DNA of 64,000 nt from Oreohelix idahoensis (GCA_024509875.1 JAMPIV010000299.1:1109001-1173000); one strand, 5' to 3'; shown: positions 33,019 through 45,370, numbered from the stretch's first letter. A program made the numbers and translations. The notes: generated by a model not told the origin, from the sequence alone.

Positions 33019-34163
33019 TGTAACTGTCTTTTTTTTCTTGTTGAGGTGATCACTGGCCCAAGACAGTTTACATGTTGTTAGATGTGTAGTGCGAGCGTAT
33101 GATGAGTTGAGTGTGGGTGCGAATGAAGACGCGAATGTGTTTAGGCTCGTATAGATGTAGATCCTGCAACCCATACTCTCACATGCAGTAATCAAGGATG
33201 CTTTGACACTGCAGGCATGTTTCAAGACATTTATTGACGGGAACACACATAATATCAACAGGAACAGTCAGTGTAACAAGGTCATGCTGACCTGACATCG
33301 ATAGGTATACATTTGGCATTCAAAAAGGTAAACATCAGAATAGACGTGCATGGTCAATAGCAAAGTTCTTCAATAATGACAGTTCGTAGCGTCGCCCTTG
33401 GCGTCTCTGACTAAACGCGTCAGATGCCTTAGTTACCTTGACACACAGGTGCAACTTGGCACTCCCTGCCAATTGCACATATCAGGCTGTAGTATAATAG
33501 CCGGAAGCACAGGCCTCGTCCTAACGTCGGCCGTGTACTTCTGTTAAATAGGTTATCACCAACCCTGCAGTAATACTTATTGTAGATAGAAGTTCCGCCA
33601 ATCTGCGGCTCCCACAATATATCTTCGTCACTGGATTTCTGGACAATATAAGACTAACAGTCTTGGATGGCTACCTCGAGCACAAATATATAAGTTCTGA
33701 AATGGCGGATCCGTGAACTGCTGTTCACCCTAGGTAATCCTTTACATGTTCTGCCACCGAAAAGCGTAATAATGCATAAAGGTCGGTATTACCTGGTAAA
33801 TGAATCCTCAGAACTACACAAGGAATTCTGTCGTCATCCCGACGCACAGAGATTCACTGGGGAAAACTGCCATAGCAGTTACTTCGAAGATTCTCCCCGA
33901 AAAACAATGGACTCTTGGTCCCTTCAGAAAAACAGGACCTCCCGGCTTCCCGGAAGTATATCTCACTCCCGCTTAAAAAACCTTCCCATAGGCCCACGCC
34001 GAACTGTCAACCTCTGACCCTAAAGGTCAAACACAATGAATGAATAAACAAGGGAAGACAACCCCTAATCAACCTGACATCGCAGGTAAAGACACAATTA
34101 TACTTATGATACAAACATAAGCAAATAACTTGACAGATGACTCCGTCGAAAATGACAGCAACA
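33019..34163 (-). repeat. E3 5' LTR (right)
   Basis: 1145 bp and near-identical to 25089-26233, with TG...CA ends. It would hold the promoter for the minus-strand transcript. I could not pinpoint a TATA box or initiation site. Confidence 0.95.
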
Positions 34164-34168
34164 CTTAT

Positions 34169-36548
34169 CCTGTACGTAGTGTTTGTGACGTTTGTGCATG
34201 TTTCTTTATATCAGAGTCTGGAATGCACCTGTGAATCAGTTATACACTTGTGTATGTGGTTTATAAAGCTTCTACGAATCATGCTGTTACCTTGCTATCT
34301 GTCTTGATTTCATCCTTCAACTTTCCCATCTGTCTGTAGCTCTCATATCTTTGACACTTAAAGGACAGCCAAACAGAAGGATGTGAAAGGAGGATTGTAA
34401 TTTTGCGTTACACGAGATATCAAGTATGTTCTCAGCATAGCATATTGTGCTGTTATCTAACCCAGAACGTCTTTTCCTTCTCACGATAGATGCATTATGG
34501 GTTGGAATAGACGGCTGCCTTATCCAGGAGTAAATGTGTCAACCAAAAATGTTGGCAACTGAAATGCGCTTAGTCAAACTTGATGTGGAATTCGTATTTG
34601 TTACAGGGTCAATCAGTGAACAAGCAAGACAACTTTCAGAGCATATTTTTATCTCCAAATTAATAATTTTCAATTAACGTACGTTCAGAACGTATTATCT
34701 CCAAACAAGATACTTACCAGGTAGCAATTACATCAGCAGTAATTTCATTTCTTTTTGTTACCACTTGAAATTTGATAGCGGACACGATATCCAGGCCCTA
34801 ATTTGGTGCTTAAAAATTACCATCTACATTTTGTCTTGTGACATTCGACTTTCTGATAGCTAAAATAGTGACATTATGCCACTGGTTCGATACGCCATGG
34901 ATAAGCTTAATTATGTCCTGGTTAATGTGGTGTAGGTTTTTCGAGCTCGACTTGAAGTTTCACAGACCTTGTAAGATCTGCTCCTTCCTTCTGTGATGAC
35001 TTCAAAAGGATAAAAAATATCATGGGATAATATACATCTGTATGTGAGTGACAGTGTAATCGGTGTAGCATAATTATATTTATTTTCATGTACGCTTTTT
35101 TGTACTATAGTCATGCAATTATGGTATATGGATTTTTGATAGTACTTGTAGTTTGGTGCATCCTGGAAACGGTAAACCTTTGATTTGCCTGATCGAGGCT
35201 CAGGAATCGAGTAGCCACTCCATAGTGACCCAACATTCCGATTCCCCTGTGATGTAAACATGCTGATAATCCAGCTGAGGCTCCTGACTCTCAACGTAAT
35301 AAGTTTCAGAATGGCAGAAAAGCCACATGAAAACCTTACATCCACAAGTTAAAAAAATAGCAACGACTCTTCAAAATGGGTAAGGCTGCGAAAGAGCGAC
35401 AAGCTCAAAAACAAGAGAACTATGGCTAAGGGTGAAGGTAGATTTAGTAATGAAATCTTGCTAAATTGTCCGACCTTACAATTTTATCAATTAAAAATGG
35501 TTTTCCACAGTCTCTATCCTACTTTCTTCTTCACCTTCCAATCCCCAAAGCCTTCACATAACGTACGCCAAGTCTGCCTGTCACGTGCCTGCAGGTCAAG
35601 GTCTTTCCATGTCTTCTTCGTGGCCTTCATGCCTGTCTCCAGTTCTCTATTTCTTGAGTTCTTTGGTCTTAAAAATGTTCCTCTAACTCACTTACCCTGG
35701 GCATTTTCTTCTTCTTCCTCGTTCGTCCTGAAAAGGACGTTGGGTGCGTTGTGTCCGTTTACAGCGATGCTGCGATATTTGCACATTTCGGCCGACACAT
35801 CCGACTTCAGCACGGCATTTTCTGGGACCGGGTTAACCTTCCCTCTTCGATCCCGACTCACTCAGCCAGACTGCAGTGATGCAGCCTGTTTCCAGGACCA
35901 CCACTTGGAGGTTGAGTAGGGTCTTGGTCAGTAAATAAATAAACAAACAACACACAAAGGTATGATCAGGCACTCAGTGGGAAAATAAAGGAGTAGAAGA
36001 CCAGAAAACTGAAAAACAACAGAAGAGATAGGCTTACCGGGATCGAACCAGGACCTTCCGAACGGCACCCACCGCCTAGCCACGGGAGCGAATCGTCACT
36101 ATCCACTCTGCCAGAGAAGCATTACTTAAATAATGCTTCACTGACAGAGCTCTTGCACGAACTCCCACGCGACCCGGATATATACCATAGGACGACCAGA
36201 CTAATTATAGACGCAATCACTGCTGCAGTTCCACTATGAAACAGTATAGGCCAAATTACATAAGACAAAGGCCTTAATAATGTGTCTTGTAAATGATAGA
36301 AGAATGAGAATAAGTAAAGGACAGAAACCTAAATTCTATTTATTATATGGTTACGCTATCAACAGGTTGTCTCAATGTGTACCCTCTCCATCTCCAGTGT
36401 ATTCTTCTTAATTCTTGTTCCACTAGCGCGTGTTTAGTTCTTGTCATCAATTGTCCTACTTTGATTTTATTCAAACATTTGCGAGTGCTATGGCGAGAAT
36501 CTCTCACACCTGAAGACAATTTTATGGTAAAATAACAAACAGTATAAC
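34169..36548. other. Unassigned flank between E3 and E4
   Basis: No supported gene. A 144-codon minus-strand open frame at 34911-35345 and a 165-codon plus-strand one at 35422-35919 have no recognisable domain and biased composition. A SINE-like head lies at about 35990-36115. Confidence 0.55.
35990..36115 (-). mobile_element. tRNA-like SINE head
   Basis: On the minus strand an A-box-like TGGCTAGGCGG (36072-36082) and a B box GGTTCGATCCC (36039-36049) are spaced as in tRNA-derived SINEs, followed by a CGGTAAGCC-like acceptor remnant. The surroundings are not a cloverleaf with matching arms, so a functional tRNA gene is unlikely. The body and end of the element are undefined. Confidence 0.5.
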
Positions 36549-36553
36549 ATTGT

Positions 36554-37243
36554 TGTTATGACTAAATTCATAACACAATTTTCGGTCTCTCTCAAACTTG
36601 GTTCGTTGAGCTGACTTCCTATTTACAAATCGTTTCTACGACAACACAGGAAGTACGTCACATTGTCTGCAGATTTCTTAGCAGACATGGTTTCGCGGGG
36701 CTACGATCGAACATACGATCTAGTTACCGTTCTCTTTGGCTTTGTGTCTCCGTGGCAGAAGGCTGTATTTCTTAAGTGCTCCTGAATGTGTACTTTAGTG
36801 CTGTACTGGATTTCAAGTATTTTATCAGCTAGGATGTCTACCAGATAGAACCTAAGTTTGATATACTTCTAAGGACGTGTCAGCGCTGAATGGTATGGAA
36901 CGGATGTGTAATTTGATAATACATATTTCAGCATTATGACTCTGACAGCGTTTCTTTAGTCTACAAGACGTTAGACTACATATTGACTGGCTAGTGAGTG
37001 CCGTTGTCCTTTTGACTAATGCAATTTATATGGAGCCACGTGCGTGAATAAAATCTACATGAATTATTGTCAAACGTCAACCAGGCTTATGGAGTTTTGT
37101 ACTGCTAAGATCTGGCTCTCACGTTTGTAAGAACTGTGCTTGTTGGACTGTACGTACATTAGACCCTAGAACTACTTGAACACCTGAGTCCAGCATCTGC
37201 AACCTCTCGCAACCTTATGAGCGCCTTTTCTGAACCCGTAACA
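36554..37243 (+). repeat. E4 5' LTR
   Basis: 690 bp with inverted termini TGTTA...TAACA. It aligns with 44364-45056 with several substitutions and a short insertion difference (an extra CTACAAAT in the right copy). Confidence 0.92.
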
Positions 37244-37246
37244 TTA

Positions 37247-37264
37247 TGGGGATCCAAGCCGACG
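37247..37264 (+). promoter_or_regulatory. E4 primer-binding site
   Basis: TGGGGATCCAAGCCGACG begins 3 bases after the LTR terminus. It differs from the E3 site, so a different primer tRNA is likely. Confidence 0.72.
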
Positions 37265-38410
37265 AATTTCAACTTTTGTGAAGCCAGCGGCAGTACCAGG
37301 ACTTTTTTTCCACGTTACAAGCCTATCTTTGCCTCAGAAGTTGTCATTCGACACAGAATTTCAAAATGTCGCGTCTGTCGTCTGCTGGAGAGTCAAGATT
37401 ATAAGAAAGTCTTTCAACACTACAGTTCTTCAGTCAGCAAGTTCCCAACGAGCAAGCTTTCAAATATATTCACGTTTGTATCTACTTCTGCCGAAGATGG
37501 CGAATATTTCTGGTCTCGAGCAATCTGATAGATTCTGAATCGAGTCAGTTGTACACCACTTGTAGGCCTAGTGAGAGGTTTTGATTCCTGTTCGCATCAA
37601 TGCTGGGAGAAACAGCCGTTGGAACGAGGAGGATTTTAGGCCAGGCATAAAGATAAGTCACATTTATAGATTCATGCATATTGTGATAAGATTATCTTGT
37701 TTGCCGCCATAATTTTTTAGATATATGTTAAATGTCATGAATGTCGTGTTGCATTTAGTCTATGGGTGGTAGGCGGGACTTATGTTTCCATTTATACCGC
37801 TTCGTCAGGTCGATGGAATCATAAGCGTGTCCTTAGGGTTTGATAGGTGATTATTTCATGTAGCGGGGCCGGTTTTTAAATGCTGAGTGAATCTGCTATT
37901 ACCGACATAATCATAGCCTATAAACGTTAGTCGTATAGTCTTGTTAACTGTACCATTTGTATTTGTAGTCCAGTCAACTGTTGTTAATTTTTCCTATTTT
38001 TGCTCCATTTTTGTATGTAAAATTGTCCATCTCACCTAACTATCTTTTATTTCATACATGTTATTCATGTTGTGAAAAAAAATCGTCATGTCTTGTCATA
38101 TGTATGTATAGAGCCATATTTTTCATTGTTATATTCATGTCATTCTGCTTTGGTTCTTCACATTTGAATTTTCTTCTTTTCGGCTCTGACTAGTTTATTC
38201 TGTCTACTGTTAGTAACGTTTTTTTTTCTCTGCTCCATTTTGTTTTTCTCTGCTCCATTTTTTTAACATCTGCATCTATTCATGATTAATTCATCAAGGT
38301 GATTGAATTTCAAGTGGTGGTATAATTGTTGCAATTTTATTCATAAAGCAATAATATTATATATAATTACCTTATTTGTTGCTATTAAGAAAGCACATTA
38401 AGAGTAAAAC
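37265..38410 (+). other. E4 leader
   Basis: About 1.15 kb of T-rich non-coding sequence between PBS and gag. A short direct repeat, TCTGCTCCATTTTGTTTTTC or similar, lies near 38230-38262. No gene is visible. Confidence 0.65.
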
Positions 38411-39660
38411 ATGTTGACTTTGAAAGATTTAGTAAAGGTTGAAAAAGATTGTGGTCTGGAGGGACCTGCCTTGCAAGAATATATTGACAAGGAAATCAAT
38501 AGACAAGAAGAGAAAGAAAGAAGACAAGAGGAAAATAGAAGAAGACAAGAGGAAATAGAAGATAAAAAAGACAAGAAGAGAAAGAAAGAAGACAGGAAGA
38601 ATTAGAAAGAGAAAAATTAGCCTATGCTCAAGCTGAGCTAAAGCAAGCTCAAGAACTTGAAAAATAAAAATTAAAACAAGCTCAAGAAATCAGGTTAGCT
38701 ATGATTGAACTTGAAAAATTAAGATTGCAACAACCTCAGGTCAATATCAGAAATATGGATGAGGATAGGAGAAATCATAATAAACATGTTAAGGTAACTT
38801 TACCTAAATTTAACCCTTCCGTTGATGATATACAGTGCTTCTTAAGTAGATTTGAAACTTTCTGCACTGAACATGATGTTGACAAAGTTACATGGCCTAG
38901 TAGGCTCATGAATTTATTGGTTGGTGATGCTTGTACATCAGTATGTACCATGGATGATGAATCCAGAAATAACTATGATTCAGTTAAAATACTGTTGTTA
39001 AAGAAATACCAACTAGACCCTAGATGAAGAAGGTTATAGACAAAAATTTAAGTCCCTAATACCTGATTCTGGTAAGGATTTCACTGAATTTATTTCATAA
39101 ATTAAAATGAATTTTTCTAGATGGATTGATCTCTCAAAAATAGATAAAATCTTTTGAAGGATTATCTGATCAGTGGATATTTCCTAGCCTTTTTACAGGA
39201 AAGAAAACCTGATAAATTATCTGTTTGTGAAGCCTTAGGTAGACAATACCAGGTCGCACACCCAAACAAGAATCTCAGTAGAGATAACTTTAGGGATTCT
39301 CTGCCTGCTGCTTCAGCCAGAGTTACAAATGTTAACAACGCTAAGCAGATATCGAGAAGTATCGACAGAAACTGTAAATTTAATCAGGATTTTCAGTACG
39401 GAAATAATAGAGGCAGGTATAACTTTAACAAGAGATCTCAACAGCCTCAAAGGTATGACAACTATAACAACAACAATGATTAATTTGGTCCTCAACAATC
39501 ATACAGACAAAATGATTACCAAAATAGAAGAGGTTATAGTCCCAAATCCAACAGGGGTAACAGATCTTTCCATAGGAATAATGATAACTGTTCTAATAAT
39601 AGAGGTACTTTCAATAACAACAGTTATAGACAGTCTAAAAACCCTGAACATGGTAATGCT
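38411..39660 (+). pseudogene. gag: E4 Gag
   Basis: Starts at the ATG at 38411 (MLTLKDLVKVEKDCGLEG), whose N-terminal module resembles the other gags (GLEGPALQEYIDKE). A K/E/R/Q coiled coil follows, broken by stops at about 38603 and 38664. The capsid part (MDDESRNNYDSVKILLLKKY) breaks near 39027, and more stops follow (e.g. at 39483). The C-terminal region is N/R/Y-rich as in E3. Confidence 0.85.
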
Positions 39661-39663
39661 GTC

Positions 39664-40101
39664 ATGGTTGTAAATTCCGATAATGGAAATCAAAATAATG
39701 TACATATTGCACATGCAAACTCGTGCAGTGTTGATTTGGCTAACAGTACTAATTGTACTCAATGCAGTTCTTTGTTTCAGCCACAGAGTGTGCCTAGACT
39801 CTTATGCGGACACCCTCTGCCAGTGATGTCGTCTGTTGCTACCACAGGATCTTTAGTTTTAAATATAGGATTTGTCAACAATAAACTAACATCTTTATTG
39901 CGTGACACAGGCGCGACCACGACTGGAATTTGTAGGTCGATGGTGGACCAATCAGACTACACTGGAATGGAAGTGAAATGTTACTTTTGGTGGAACAGTA
40001 GAACATATCCCACTGCAGAGGTGTTCTTGGATACACCTTATTATACAGGTAGAGTGCTCGCTTGTTTGTTGAACAGCCCTATTGCTGGGATGTTGATGTA
40101 A
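39664..40101 (+). pseudogene. E4 cysteine-histidine motif and protease
   Basis: C-X2-C-X13-C-G-H is conserved with E3 (TNCTQCSSLF, then LLCGHPLP). It is followed by the protease DTG in LLRDTGATTTG and a FLDTPYYTGRVLACLL stretch. A stop at 40101 and a frame change precede integrase. Confidence 0.85.
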
Positions 40102-40224
40102 CCAGTAATATTGATCAGGGTAATTCGGATGATCAAATTATGTCTACTGATCAAGATGATGACTTGAAGATTGAGTTAGTGGATAAAAACTCATTCATTC
40201 AAAAAACAAAAAGAGGATGTCTCT

Positions 40225-41745
40225 TTGCAAAAATTCTTTAAGCTAGTTTCGACAAGTAACGTAAGTACCAATAACAAAATGAAACATTTGTATACCTTAA
40301 ACAATGAGATATTGGTAAGAAATTTTCAAGATGTAGATTCGGTTATAAAGCAGATCATGGTACCACTATGTTTCAGACCTTCAGTGTTACGACATGCTCA
40401 TGATATTAACGCTGCAGGTTACTTGGGCATAGCAAGGACTAAACAGAGAGTTATCTCTCATTTCTTTTGGCCGTGGGTCACAAAAGATGTTAAAATCTTT
40501 TGTCGAACCTGTTTAGTTTGCCAGAGTGCAGCAACTAAAAGGCCGCATCACATTGCACTCATCCAGGCAGCGGACATTTCATTGCGTCCTTTCGCAAAAA
40601 TGTCAATTGATCTTATTGGTCCTATTAAGACGTCAGCTAGGGGACATAAAAATGTCTTAACGTGTATTGATATGTGTACACGTTGGCCCGAGGCCATCCC
40701 ACTGAAGCACATCTCAAGTGATGACGTAGCGGACGCTCTATTTTTAGTTTTTACTAGATTGGGGTTTCCCGAAAACATCCATTCGGATAATGGCTCGCAA
40801 TTTGTTTCCGATGCCATGGTGAAAGTGATGAATATATTCGGTATAGAACGATCACTTAGTTCATTGTACCATCCACAAGCGTCCGGGCAAATTGAGCGGT
40901 TTAATAGGACACTCAAGCAGATGCTTGATAGAGTTACAGCTAAATATCCGCAAGACTGGGACAGGATACTGCCAGCTGTCCTCTTTGCGTACCGAGAAAT
41001 ACAAAATTCTTGCACCGGTTTTAGTCCGTTTGAACTCGTTTATGGTGCAATGCCACGGGATCCGATGGCCATATTAAAGCATTTATTAATCGGTACTACT
41101 ATGAACGAAGAAGTTCAGTCGTCATATAAATATGTTGTAAATCTAAGACGTAAAATCATTGACGCATGCAACATAGCAGTGCAGTCTTCGGAAAGCGCGA
41201 AGTCAAAGGCTCGACTGTTTTTCAATAAAAACAGGAAACTGCGCCAGCTGTGGCCAGGAGACGAAGCTTTTGTTTTGCTTCCGAATAAGGAAAACAGATT
41301 GTTAATTTCATGGAAAGGTCAATATACTATTATTAAAAAACTATCAGATGTTGATTATGTTGTAAGTGTGAAAGGTAAGAAAAAATTTTTTCACATAAAT
41401 ATGTTGCAACAATTTTACACTAGGCCACCACATCTTCGCCCGATTGTTGATTCTCTTGATGAATCGATTGATCGTCGTTCTTCCTTGGCTGTGATCCAAG
41501 AAGAAATTTCTGAATGCGATAATGGTTGTGAACCCATTCTTTCTTTACCAGAGTTGCATTTTCTATCAACCGAATCTTGGAATGATGTTTCCATTGATCC
41601 GGCATTAAATACTAGTCAGAACAGTCAGATCTCTGAACTACTTTTGTTCTTTTCTGATGTGCATACGGACATTCCTGGGCACACTGATGTCATCGAACAT
41701 GATATCAGACTGACGGATTTCAGACCAATAAAGTTGAAACCGTAA
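40225..41745 (+). pseudogene. E4 integrase
   Basis: 506 codons open. The zinc finger keeps H57/H59, C96 and C99, but the second histidine position reads tyrosine (AGYLG where E3 has AGHMG). The core keeps D129, D188 and E224, spaced 35. The GPY/F-type module reads ISWKGQYTIIKKL. The frame ends at a stop in the linker before RT (KLKP then stop, where E3 has a tyrosine codon). Integrase precedes RT. Confidence 0.9.
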
Positions 41746-42430
41746 CCGATTCCGATCCATCTGCAATCGCACGTGCATGATGAGATCAAGCAAATGATTA
41801 GCGTTAATGTTATAGAACCTTCTAATTCACCTTATAGCTTCCCTTTGGTGCTAATTAGGAAGAAGGATAAATCTATACGTATTTGTATAGATTATAGGAA
41901 ACTTAACGCACTGTCTATTCGAGACGCGGAACCTCTCCCCGTGCTCGATTCTCTTCTCGAGAGACTCTCTACTGCTACCTATTTTACTAAATTCGATCTT
42001 TCAAAGGGCTATTGGCAAGTCTCCTTGTCTACCAATTCTAAACTTTAAACAGCTTTTGCTACTCCGTTAGGTTTATTTCAGTTCAACTATATGTCTTTTG
42101 GACTTGTTAATGCTCCTGCGACTTTTGTGCGCATGATGAGGAGATTATTCTCAGATCGTGAGGACTTAATCACATACATTGATGACATTTGTCTCTTCCA
42201 TCAATCTTGGAGTGATCACGTCCACAGCATTCACTCTCTATTAAATACCTTACGTGATCATGGTATGACAGCCCGACCATCTAAATCGAGAATAGGATTT
42301 TCAGAAATTACCTTTCTCGGACATAAGGTTGGAGGTGGAGTCCTAAAACCTAAGGATTCTACTGTCTCAAAAAATCTTAAATTTAGATATTCCTAGAACA
42401 AAGAAACAGGTTAGGAGTTTGTTAGGCTTA
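41746..42430 (+). pseudogene. E4 reverse transcriptase
   Basis: In frame after the nonsense codon: IDYRKLNALS and KFDLSKGYWQVS (motif A), a further stop after NSKL, then MSFGLVNAPATFVRMMRR and YIDD. The frame shifts near 42390. The core matches E3. Confidence 0.87.
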
Positions 42431-42446
42431 ATAAACTTCTAGATTT

Positions 42447-42995
42447 TTGCCCAACTTTAGTGATATCACTTCAGTTCTGTCCGCGTTGCTGAAAAAGGAC
42501 GCGGCAAAGAAGGTAGTGTGGTCGCATGTGTGTAACGAATCGGTAAATGTGATTAAATGTGCCTTTTCAAAATCGCCTATATTAAGACTACCTGATATTC
42601 GTCTACATTTTACCCTCAGGGTCGACGCTACCGATGTCGGCATAGGTGACGTGTTATTACAAGAATTTCAAGACCAGCTGCATCCAGTTGTCTAGGTTAG
42701 CAGGAAGCTAACCAGCACTGAGCAGAAATACCCTATTGTGGAACGAGAGTTACTTGCTATCATGTTCGCCTTCAAGAAACTACAAAGATATTTGTTTGGT
42801 GCCCATTTCACTCTAGAAACGGACCAACATGCCTTGGGGTACCTACAGACTGCGCGGTTTACTAACGCAAAGGCAGCTAGAGCAAGCCTTGCATTGCAGC
42901 CGTATGACTACTCCATCAAATCGATTAAAGGGAGTCTCAACGTGGTTTCAGACGTATTGTCCCGTTGTATCAAAGACACTCCGTCGTCTATGTAA
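42447..42995 (+). pseudogene. E4 RNase H
   Basis: RVDATDVGIGDVLLQEF contains the first aspartate. A stop after HPVV is followed by VERELLAIMFAFKKLQRYL (catalytic glutamate), ETDQHALGYL and a VVSDVLSRC end block. Confidence 0.85.
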
Positions 42996-44274
42996 AACAC
43001 AAGCTCAATGCATATACAGTATTCAAATCAGCCTTGGCTGCACTCAAATCGCCTGTGCTGATAACTTTGCGTGGCAAGAAGCAGTGCTCTATTATGTTCA
43101 AAGAAGGTGCGTTATTCCAGGTTTTGCTACAACAACGCTACCCGCACAGACACACGATGATGCTGTTGAAATATCATTCAAAGCGTGTAGTATATCAATC
43201 TTCGCAGTATATTGTACAGACACACATTATAGCTACATTTGAACTGTCAGTTCTACAACAGGTCTACAGAGAAAAAGTGCTACAAACATTTCCTGATATT
43301 CAAGTCAAGACAGTTTCGCAATTTTCAAGCAATGACTTCCTGTATCGCAATTTGGTTTCATAAAGGGACATAACGCATTAATTGAAACCTATACCAGATT
43401 TACAAGGGAAATAATCACGTCATAGTTTATTGAAATTATCTACATGACTTTGCTTCAAGTTACCGAAACTTAAAGATTTTCTGTCTACTAAGGATTGTAT
43501 AGACAACAATCACAGATACGATGGACTTATCATTTTTACGGGAAACTTCAAGCTCTGCAAGATTTTTCGCGTGAAGTGGACTCAAGCCTATTTGGAACAT
43601 TACCATTTTTCCTTACAGGATTAAAATAAACAAATTAACTTTACTGTTTAAAAGTGATTTTTAAACAGAAATGAGCGGTACATTGACATTAACGTATTAA
43701 TAGATTTGAGCGCATTATTCGCTATTATGAAATTAATTTCTTTCTTCAGTGATCATTGTATTTATATGATACAATTTGACACTACGGTCACTAAACACAA
43801 GATACGAGTACATATATTGACATAATGTCGCAGTCAAACACTTTGTATATGTGTTTATTGTCTGCCTATATCTTTTCCCTGCTGTTAAATTGATTATTTC
43901 ATGCACTTAGCTTTAGTGTTTATTTGATCAACTTTATTGGACTAAGGTGACATGACTGAAAACAATAGGTGTTCTGTGACTTACGACACGGTGAGAAAGT
44001 GTGGTGTATATGCATTATTTATGTTAGATGTTGACTGACTACTGCTATAGGACGTCTTTATTATGTTAAATTGTTTGGAGCTGTTTGGAAGACATTGGGT
44101 TTGCAGTTTATGCTGCTTCTCCACACGTTGGGTGTTAAATTGCCTCCATGTCGGCACAAACATAGGTCTATGCATGGTCATAGCAGCAGTGACATATGAT
44201 GTTATCTTTTGCCCATCTTATTGTTATTCCGTCTCATACTCCAACAATGTCAACTTCGTTGCCATTATTGACCC
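42996..44274 (+). other. E4 3' non-coding region
   Basis: About 1.28 kb between RNase H and the poly-G tract. Overlapping open frames at 42829-43363 have no recognisable domain. No gene is supported. Confidence 0.6.
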
Positions 44275-44298
44275 GGGGGGGGGGGGGGGGGGGGGGGT

Positions 44299-44342
<44 letters not shown>

Positions 44343-44355
44343 GGGGGGGGGGGGG
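44275..44355 (+). repeat. 81-base poly-G tract at the E4 polypurine position
   Basis: All G except T at 44298 and 44342, followed by AGAGTAGA and then the 3' LTR at 44364. It occupies the polypurine-tract position, where about 10-20 purines are usual. Such a run can form G-quadruplexes and is prone to assembly or sequencing slippage, so its exact length is uncertain. Confidence 0.9.
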
Positions 44356-44363
44356 AGAGTAGA

Positions 44364-45056
44364 TGGTATGACCAAATTCATAACACAATTTTCGGTCGCT
44401 CTCAAACTTGGTTCGTTGAGCTGACTTCCTATTTACAAATCTACAAATCGTTTCTACGACAACACAGGAAGTACGTCACATTGTCTGCAGATTTCTTTGC
44501 AGACGTGGTTTTGCGGGGCTACGATCGAACATACGATCTAGTTACCGTTCTCTTTGGCTTTGTGTCTCCGTGGGAAAAGGCTGTGTTTCTTAAGTGCTCC
44601 TGAATGTGTACTTTAGTACTGGATGTCAAGTATTTTATCAGCTAGGATGTCCATCAGATGGAACCTATGTTTGATATACTTCTAAGGACGTGTCTGCGCT
44701 GAATGGTATGGAAAGGATGTGTAATTTGATAATACATATTTCAGCATTATGACTCTGACAGCGTTCCTTTAGCCTACAAGACGTTAGACTACATATTGAC
44801 TGGCTAGTGAGTACCGTTGTCCTTTTGACTGATGCAATTTGTATGGAGCCACGTGCGTGAATAAAATCTACATGTATTATTGTCAAACGTCAACCAGGCT
44901 TATGGAGTTTTGTACTGCTAAGATCTGGCTCTCACGTTTGTAAGAACTGTTCTTGTTGGACTGTACGTACATTAGACCCTAGAACTACTTGAACACCTGA
45001 GTCCAGCATCTGCAACCTCTCGCAACCTTATGAGTGCCTGTTCCGAACCCGTAACA
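44364..45056 (+). repeat. E4 3' LTR
   Basis: 693 bp matching 36554-37243, ending GTAACA followed by the target duplication ATTGT. Confidence 0.92.
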
Positions 45057-45164
45057 ATTGTACAGTGTGTACTAGCTTTATGTTCGTGGTTTTCTGGATT
45101 AAATATTTAAGTAACCTTGCTGGCTTTCCTTGTCATTGAAATGTATCATGTATTCCCATCCTAC

Positions 45165-45370
45165 TCAAAACCATGCGCAAGGGATCCAGACCTTCAGGAC
45201 GTTCCAGAGTTTTCTGGGAAGTACAACATTAAACAATATCTTAAGGTCCAGCAACAAGATTGCAACCAGACCAGGAGGAAGACAACCAATAGGATAGTAT
45301 GGCACTCTCTCTAACAAATATCTACACTTCTGTGTAAGAGATGAATGACAACATAAGTAAGTAAGTATTT
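45165..45370 (+). pseudogene. LINE-A 3' remnant
   Basis: Decayed copy of the last coding stretch of LINE-A (1395-1584): QTRRKTTNRIVWHSL matches NQARRKTADRIVWRSL, and it ends in an AAGTAAGTAAGT tail near 45354-45367. It lies just outside the E4 3' LTR. Confidence 0.82.

Larger units (their letters stand above)
25089..34163 (-). mobile_element. E3: intact, young Gmr1-like retrotransposon (lineage B)
   Basis: 9075 bp with two 1145-bp LTRs that differ at only a couple of bases that I could see, a 5-bp duplication CTTAT, a PBS, a G-rich polypurine tract and two long overlapping open frames without stops. Order on the minus strand: LTR, leader of about 1.4 kb, gag-protease, integrase-RT-RNase H, LTR. 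All catalytic residues are present, so this copy may be transposition-competent. It belongs to a different lineage from E1/E2 by its RT motif, cysteine motif and short LTR. Confidence 0.95.
36554..45056 (+). mobile_element. E4: decayed Gmr1-like retrotransposon (lineage B)
   Basis: LTRs of about 690 bp at both ends, starting TGTTATGAC (left) and TGGTATGAC (right) and ending GTAACA, flanked by the duplication ATTGT (36549-36553 and 45057-45061). Order: PBS, gag, protease, integrase, RT, RNase H. All genes carry stops or frameshifts, and the LTRs show more differences than those of E3. The proteins align best with E3 (HAHD zinc finger, Y-I-D-D, CX2CX13CGH). An 81-base poly-G tract stands directly upstream of the 3' LTR. 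Confidence 0.93.

Noticed and set aside
34911..35345. 144-codon minus-strand open frame as a host gene
   Set aside because: No recognisable domain, no splice context or codon signal that I can defend.
35422..35919. 165-codon plus-strand open frame as a host gene
   Set aside because: Ser/Phe-rich composition typical of random frames. The minus strand hints at LINE-like text, but not enough to assign.
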